A DNA stretch of 36,837 nt. Origin: Beijerinckiaceae bacterium (GTDB lineage: Bacteria > Pseudomonadota > Alphaproteobacteria > Rhizobiales > Beijerinckiaceae). The notes under the pieces are model-generated. The model was given only the letters and a program-made list of their open reading frames with translations, was not told where the DNA came from and ran no database searches. Location: positions 1-36,837 of the forward strand of contig CANGFT010000043.1 of the NCBI GenBank assembly GCA_947453205.1, read 5' to 3'. The stretch's first letter is position 1; each line of letters starts with the position of its first letter. A program made the position numbers and the translations under genes. Positions 33,278-36,837 of the stretch are shown piece after piece.

Positions 33278-34621
33278 ATGCATCAATCCACGCCCACAGA
33301 CGTCCAGGACGTCATCAACGCGCATCCATTGTCGAGCATGCAACGCTGGGTCATTGCGCTTTGCTTTCTCGTCGTCGCCATAGATGGCTTCGATACCGCG
33401 GCGATCGGCTTCATCGCACCGGCCTTGCGCGCTCAATGGGGCGTGACGCCCGCGCAACTCGCGCCATTGTTCGGCGCGGGGCTCTTCGGGCTCATGGTCG
33501 GCGCCTTCATCTTCGGCCCCTTGGCGGATAAATTCGGCCGCAGGCCGGTGCTGGTCGCGACGACCCTCTTCTTTGGCCTCGCCACCCTGGCGTCCGCGCT
33601 CGCCACATCGGTTGAGTCGCTCGTGCTCCTGCGCTTCGTCACGGGCCTTGGTCTTGGTGGGGCCATGCCGGCGGCCATCACCCTGACGTCAGAGTTCTGC
33701 CCCGAGCAGCGCCGCTCCTCGCTCGTCACGATCATGTTCTGCGGTTTCACAATCGGATCGGCTTCTGCGGGCCTCGCAGCCTCCCATGTGGTGTCCGCCT
33801 ATGGCTGGCAGGGCCTGCTCGTGCTCGGCGGGCTTCTGCCGGTGGCGCTCACCATCGTGCTGCTCGCCATGCTGCCAGAATCCGTCCGCTATCTCGTGCT
33901 CAAACAATCAAAACCCGAAAAGGTCCGCGCCCTGCTGCAGCAAATAACGGGGAAGGAGCTTCCGGAGGACGCCACGTTCACCGGAACGGTCAAGCCGTCG
34001 GGCTCGCCAGCGCTGGACCTCTTCCGCAATGGCCTCGCGGGCGGCACCCTGCTGATCTGGACGACCTTCTTCATGAGCCTGCTGGTCTTCTACCTTCTGT
34101 CGAGCTGGCTGCCCCTGCTCATCACGACTGCGGGCTTCTCCATGGCCAACGCCTCCTTGATGGCGGCGACGCTGGCCGCCGGCGGCACTGTCGGCGCCGT
34201 GGTCATCGGCCGCTTCATGGATCGGCATGACCCCCACCGCGTGCTTGCCCTCGCCTATCTCCTGGCGGGTGGATTCGTGATCGCCTTGGGGGCGACTGTA
34301 AGCGCTCCCTGGCTGCTGGTCGCGTCGATTTTTGGCGCAGGCTTTGGCGTGGCGGGCGCGCAGGTCGGCGTCAACGCGCTGGCGGCCGCTTATTACCTGA
34401 CCGCGATCCGCGCCACGGGCGTCAGTTGGGCGAACGCCGTCGGCCGCACCGGGTCGGTGCTTGGCTCTATGGTCGGCGGCTTTCTTCTGTCGCTTGGCTG
34501 GGATCTCACGACCGTCTTTTCGGTCGCCGCTGGCCCGCTGTTCATCGCCGCCGTCGCCATGCTGGTCAAAGCCTCGCTCGGCGCCCGCAAGCAAGCCCTG
34601 CAGCCTGTGGCTGCGGAGTGA
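33278..34621 (+). CDS. MFS transporter, aromatic acid:H+ symporter (AAHS) family, BenK/MucK/PcaK-like
   Basis: A 447-residue, 12-helix transporter. DGFDTAAIGFIAPAL in helix 1 is the AAHS signature, and GPLADKFGRRPVL is the loop between helices 2 and 3. RFVTGLGLGGAMPAAITLTSEFCP and PESVRYLVL follow, as in PcaK and BenK. GAGGAGGG lies before the ATG. Position after catC and before pcaD suggests import of benzoate, muconate or 4-hydroxybenzoate with protons. The exact substrate cannot be read from sequence. Confidence 0.88.
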   Translation: MHQSTPTDVQDVINAHPLSSMQRWVIALCFLVVAIDGFDTAAIGFIAPALRAQWGVTPAQLAPLFGAGLFGLMVGAFIFGPLADKFGRRPVLVATTLFFGLATLASALATSVESLVLLRFVTGLGLGGAMPAAITLTSEFCPEQRRSSLVTIMFCGFTIGSASAGLAASHVVSAYGWQGLLVLGGLLPVALTIVLLAMLPESVRYLVLKQSKPEKVRALLQQITGKELPEDATFTGTVKPSGSPALDLFRNGLAGGTLLIWTTFFMSLLVFYLLSSWLPLLITTAGFSMANASLMAATLAAGGTVGAVVIGRFMDRHDPHRVLALAYLLAGGFVIALGATVSAPWLLVASIFGAGFGVAGAQVGVNALAAAYYLTAIRATGVSWANAVGRTGSVLGSMVGGFLLSLGWDLTTVFSVAAGPLFIAAVAMLVKASLGARKQALQPVAAE

Positions 34622-34630
34622 CGTTCCCCG

Positions 34631-34651
34631 GGGCCCGGTGGATCCGGGCCC
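34631..34651. terminator. GC-rich hairpin after the AAHS transporter gene
   Basis: GGGCCCGG (34631-34638) pairs perfectly with CCGGGCCC (34644-34651) around 5 bases, followed by TATCCTTTA. It lies 9 bases after the transporter stop and about 20 bases before the BKACE gene, so it may limit or process the transcript at this point. Confidence 0.5.
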
Positions 34652-34672
34652 TATCCTTTACGGAGACAGGTC

Positions 34673-35539
34673 ATGCCCAATCCCTGCATCATCTCGGTGG
34701 CGATCACAGGTTCGGTGCCACGCAAGAAAGACAATCCGGCTGTTCCCATCACCACGGCGGAACAGATCGAGAGCACACATGAAGCCTATGAAGCCGGGGC
34801 CTCTCTTGTTCATGTTCATGTGCGCAACCCCGATGAGAGCTCCAGCAGCGATCCTGCGCTCTTCGCCGCCTTTCAGGAGGGCGTCCGCAAGCATTGTCCG
34901 GACCTGATCGTGCAGTTCTCCACCGGCGGGAGGGGGCGTGAGATGAACGCCCGGGGCTCCATGTTGCATCTCAAGCCGGATATGGCGTCTCTGGCGACCG
35001 GCAGCGTGAATTTCCCGACCATCATCTATGAGAATGCGCCGGATTTCATCCGCTCCCTCGCCCAGAAGATGAAGGACAATGGCGTGATCCCGGAGATCGA
35101 GGTGTTCGATCTCGCCATGCTCTACAGCGCCGCAAAGCTCTCGGCTGAGGGGCTCATTCCTGCAAAGCCGCACATCCAGTTTGTATTCGGCATCAAGAAC
35201 GCGCTTCCGGCTGACCGCGACGTGCTCGAATTCCAACTGAAGAAGCTGCGCAGCCTTATCCCGGGCGCGACCTGGACCGCCGCAGGCATCGGCCGGGATC
35301 AGTTGACAGCGGCCCGCTGGTCGCTGGAGCTTGGCGGCCACTGCCGCACCGGCCTTGAAGACAACATCCGGTTGGATCGTGATCGTCTTGCTCCTTCCAA
35401 CGCGTCGCTCGTCCGCCAGGTCGTGGATCTCGCCGCCACCTTCAATCGTCCCATTGCGACGCCGACGCAGGCCCGGCAAATCCTTGGATTGCAGCGCACG
35501 GGCAGCGCAGCCAGGCTGCTCGCCGAAGCTGTTGGTTGA
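34673..35539 (+). CDS. Beta-keto acid cleavage enzyme (BKACE, DUF849), candidate 3-oxoadipate-cleaving
   Basis: A 288-residue TIM-barrel zinc enzyme of the BKACE family. The zinc ligands H47 and H49 (VHVHVRN) and E229 (RTGLEDN) align within one position with those of Kce from lysine fermentation, and the catalytic arginine (R225) is present. The family converts a beta-keto acid plus acetyl-CoA to acetoacetate and a new CoA ester. At position 14, where Kce has a glutamate for its amino substrate, this protein has serine, closely followed by R17-K18-K19, which would suit an acidic substrate. Lying before pcaD, its likely substrate is 3-oxoadipate, giving succinyl-CoA and acetoacetate. The substrate is inference. 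Confidence 0.85.
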   Translation: MPNPCIISVAITGSVPRKKDNPAVPITTAEQIESTHEAYEAGASLVHVHVRNPDESSSSDPALFAAFQEGVRKHCPDLIVQFSTGGRGREMNARGSMLHLKPDMASLATGSVNFPTIIYENAPDFIRSLAQKMKDNGVIPEIEVFDLAMLYSAAKLSAEGLIPAKPHIQFVFGIKNALPADRDVLEFQLKKLRSLIPGATWTAAGIGRDQLTAARWSLELGGHCRTGLEDNIRLDRDRLAPSNASLVRQVVDLAATFNRPIATPTQARQILGLQRTGSAARLLAEAVG

Positions 35540-35542
35540 CCC

Positions 35543-36352
35543 ATGAGCTACATTGACACCCCCGGTGCGCGCCTCCTCGTCAGGGATTGCGGTCCCGCAC
35601 ACGCGCCGCCAATCGTCCTTTCGAACTCGCTCGGCACGACCCATCACATGTGGGATGAGGTCAGCTCGATCCTGTCCGAACATTTTCGGGTGATCCGCTA
35701 TGACACACGCGGCCATGGCGGATCGGTTTGGGATGGCTCTCCCTTTGAAATCGCCGACCTCGCCGCCGATGTGATCGCGATTTTAGATGAGCTGCGGATC
35801 ACTAAGGCGCATTTCGCGGGCCTTTCCCTTGGCGGGATGACCGGCCAGGTGCTCGGCGCTGATCACCCTGCGCGGATTGCTACCCTCTCGCTGTTGGCCA
35901 CCAGCGCCTATATGCCCCCGCCATCTGGCTGGACGGATCGTGCTGTTCTGGTGCGCCGCGAGGGCACGAAGGCCATTTTGCCAGCAACACTTGAGCGCTG
36001 GTTCACGCAGGGCTGCCTCAAACGACAGACGCCACAGGTGCGTCTGATTGGCGAGGAGTTCATTGACATTGATCGCGAAGGCTATGGCGCCTGTTGCGAG
36101 GCCATTTCTCGAATGGACTTGCGCGAGCTTGGGGCGAAAATAAGCGTCCCCACGCTCATCATCGCAGGGGCCAATGACGTGGCGACACCCATTGAAATGG
36201 CCCGAGATCTCCACCAAGGAATCGCGGATTCGCGGCTGGTGGTTCTGGAGCCTGCCGCCCATCTGTTGGCTGTCGAACAGCCCTTGATGGTCGCCGAACA
36301 TCTGTCCCGGCATGTGCTGGGGCTCAGCGCAGTGGGAGCGACACGCCAATGA
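35543..36352 (+). CDS. pcaD: 3-Oxoadipate enol-lactonase
   Basis: A 269-residue alpha/beta hydrolase. The nucleophile elbow GLSLGG has S95, the acid is the D in AGANDVATP near 217, and the histidine is in [12 protein letters not shown] near 239. DTRGHGGS in the N-terminal part is typical of PcaD/CatD. It hydrolyses the enol-lactone made by CatC to 3-oxoadipate. It starts 3 bases after the BKACE stop, and its own stop overlaps the next ATG (ATGA), so BKACE, lactonase and CoA transferase are tightly coupled in translation. Confidence 0.92.
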   Translation: MSYIDTPGARLLVRDCGPAHAPPIVLSNSLGTTHHMWDEVSSILSEHFRVIRYDTRGHGGSVWDGSPFEIADLAADVIAILDELRITKAHFAGLSLGGMTGQVLGADHPARIATLSLLATSAYMPPPSGWTDRAVLVRREGTKAILPATLERWFTQGCLKRQTPQVRLIGEEFIDIDREGYGACCEAISRMDLRELGAKISVPTLIIAGANDVATPIEMARDLHQGIADSRLVVLEPAAHLLAVEQPLMVAEHLSRHVLGLSAVGATRQ

Positions 36353-36837
36353 GGAAAATCTATCCCGACGCCACGCGCGCACTGGCAGGCCTGATCCAGG
36401 ATGGCATGACCATCATGTCCGGCGGCTTTGGCCTGTGCGGCATTCCCGAGACCCTGATCCTGGCGATCCGCGAGTCCGGCGCCAGAGATCTCACGGTCAT
36501 CTCCAACAATGCGGGCGTCGATGGCGTGGGCCTCGGCATCCTCCTGGAGACGCGCCAGATCAAGAAGATGATCTCGTCCTATGTGGGCGAGAACAAGCTC
36601 TTCGCCCAGCAGTTCCTCGCGGGCGAGCTGGAGCTGGAGTTCAACCCGCAGGGCACGCTGGCTGAGCGCATCCGCGCGGGCGGCGCGGGCATCCCCGCCT
36701 TCTTCACCAAGACGGGCTATGGCACCATCATCGCCGAGGGCAAGGAGACCCGCACCTTCGATGGCGAGCATTATGTGATGGAGCGCGGCCTCGTCGCCGA
36801 CATCGCCCTCGTCCACGCCTGGAAGGCCGACCATGAA
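36349..36837 (+). CDS. scoA: 3-Oxoacid CoA-transferase subunit A, ScoA-like, truncated by the window end
   Basis: The first 163 residues of a CoA-transferase A subunit (full length about 230-240). It has [59 protein letters not shown] and [10 protein letters not shown]. The SSYVGENK and ELEFNPQG wording is what I know from succinyl-CoA:acetoacetate transferases (ScoA). PcaI proteins usually differ there, for example with FPRQSDSYVF and IELEVVPQG. The catalytic glutamate is on subunit B, outside the window. Its ATG overlaps the pcaD stop. It may activate acetoacetate from the BKACE reaction, or serve as the 3-oxoadipate transferase itself; families overlap, so PcaI remains possible. Confidence 0.75.
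   Translation, partial: MRKIYPDATRALAGLIQDGMTIMSGGFGLCGIPETLILAIRESGARDLTVISNNAGVDGVGLGILLETRQIKKMISSYVGENKLFAQQFLAGELELEFNPQGTLAERIRAGGAGIPAFFTKTGYGTIIAEGKETRTFDGEHYVMERGLVADIALVHAWKADHE

Noticed and set aside
36349-36837. Straight PcaI call for the truncated CoA transferase
   Set aside because: The visible stretches resemble ScoA more than PcaI as I know them, though context alone would have suggested PcaI; only a tree can settle it.
1-36837. CRISPR arrays, rRNA, tRNA, phage or integrase genes
   Set aside because: No regularly spaced short repeats, no cloverleaf-like or rRNA stretches and no integrase or transposase protein pattern were noticed on either strand.

Overview
The window reads as a chromosomal aromatic-catabolism island from a high-GC alphaproteobacterium, most likely in the Hyphomicrobiales. 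This placement rests on gene content and codon style: a LivKHMGF-type aromatic importer, TctC/Bug receptors, a MobA-type hydroxylase, a ben-cat cluster and strongly G/C-ending codons. No rRNA, tRNA, CRISPR array or intact insertion sequence was seen.

Layout. (1) 2-346: the 3' end of an FG-GAP/VCBS repeat protein, outside the island. (2) 601-12158: a MarR regulator (minus strand) faces a long plus-strand operon. The operon holds a branched-chain-type ABC importer (with permease and ATPase fused in one gene), a crotonase, a feruloyl/coumaroyl-CoA synthetase-like ligase, a metal-dependent amidohydrolase, a 3-hydroxyacyl-CoA dehydrogenase-like SDR and a large acyl-CoA dehydrogenase. Together these look like uptake, CoA activation and beta-oxidative side-chain removal of hydroxycinnamates and their saturated analogues. 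The amidohydrolase stands where a thiolase would be expected. A perfect palindrome sits on the -10 box of the operon promoter. (3) 12294-19326: a PcaR/PobR-type IclR regulator diverges from a module with two phthalate-dioxygenase-family Rieske oxygenases, a thiamine-diphosphate enzyme and two TctC-type receptors. No electron-transfer partner or TctAB permease is present. The substrate is unknown, and this is the least explained block. (4) 19637-22051: a MobR-like MarR regulator and a MobA-like 3-hydroxybenzoate 4-monooxygenase. (5) 22176-25940: a MarR/TRIC-channel pair diverges from an MHS-family transporter followed by a hippurate-hydrolase-like M20 enzyme. (6) 25964-36837: a BenM/CatM-type LysR regulator diverges from benABCD-catABC, an AAHS-family transporter, a beta-keto acid cleavage enzyme (BKACE/DUF849), pcaD and a CoA-transferase A subunit cut by the window end.

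How it fits together. Hippurate could be taken up and cut to benzoate, then converted to catechol (BenABCD), muconate, muconolactone, enol-lactone and 3-oxoadipate (CatABC, PcaD). The last visible steps are unusual. A BKACE lies beside a CoA transferase that resembles the succinyl-CoA:acetoacetate type (ScoA) more than PcaI. If the BKACE acts on 3-oxoadipate with acetyl-CoA, it would give succinyl-CoA and acetoacetate, and the transferase would then reactivate acetoacetate. That would be an alternative to the textbook PcaIJ/PcaF ending. Regions 2 and 4 would yield 4-hydroxybenzoate/vanillate-type acids and protocatechuate, but no protocatechuate ring-cleavage genes are in the window, so those products must be finished elsewhere.

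All identifications come from reading the translated sequences and motifs. No database search was run.
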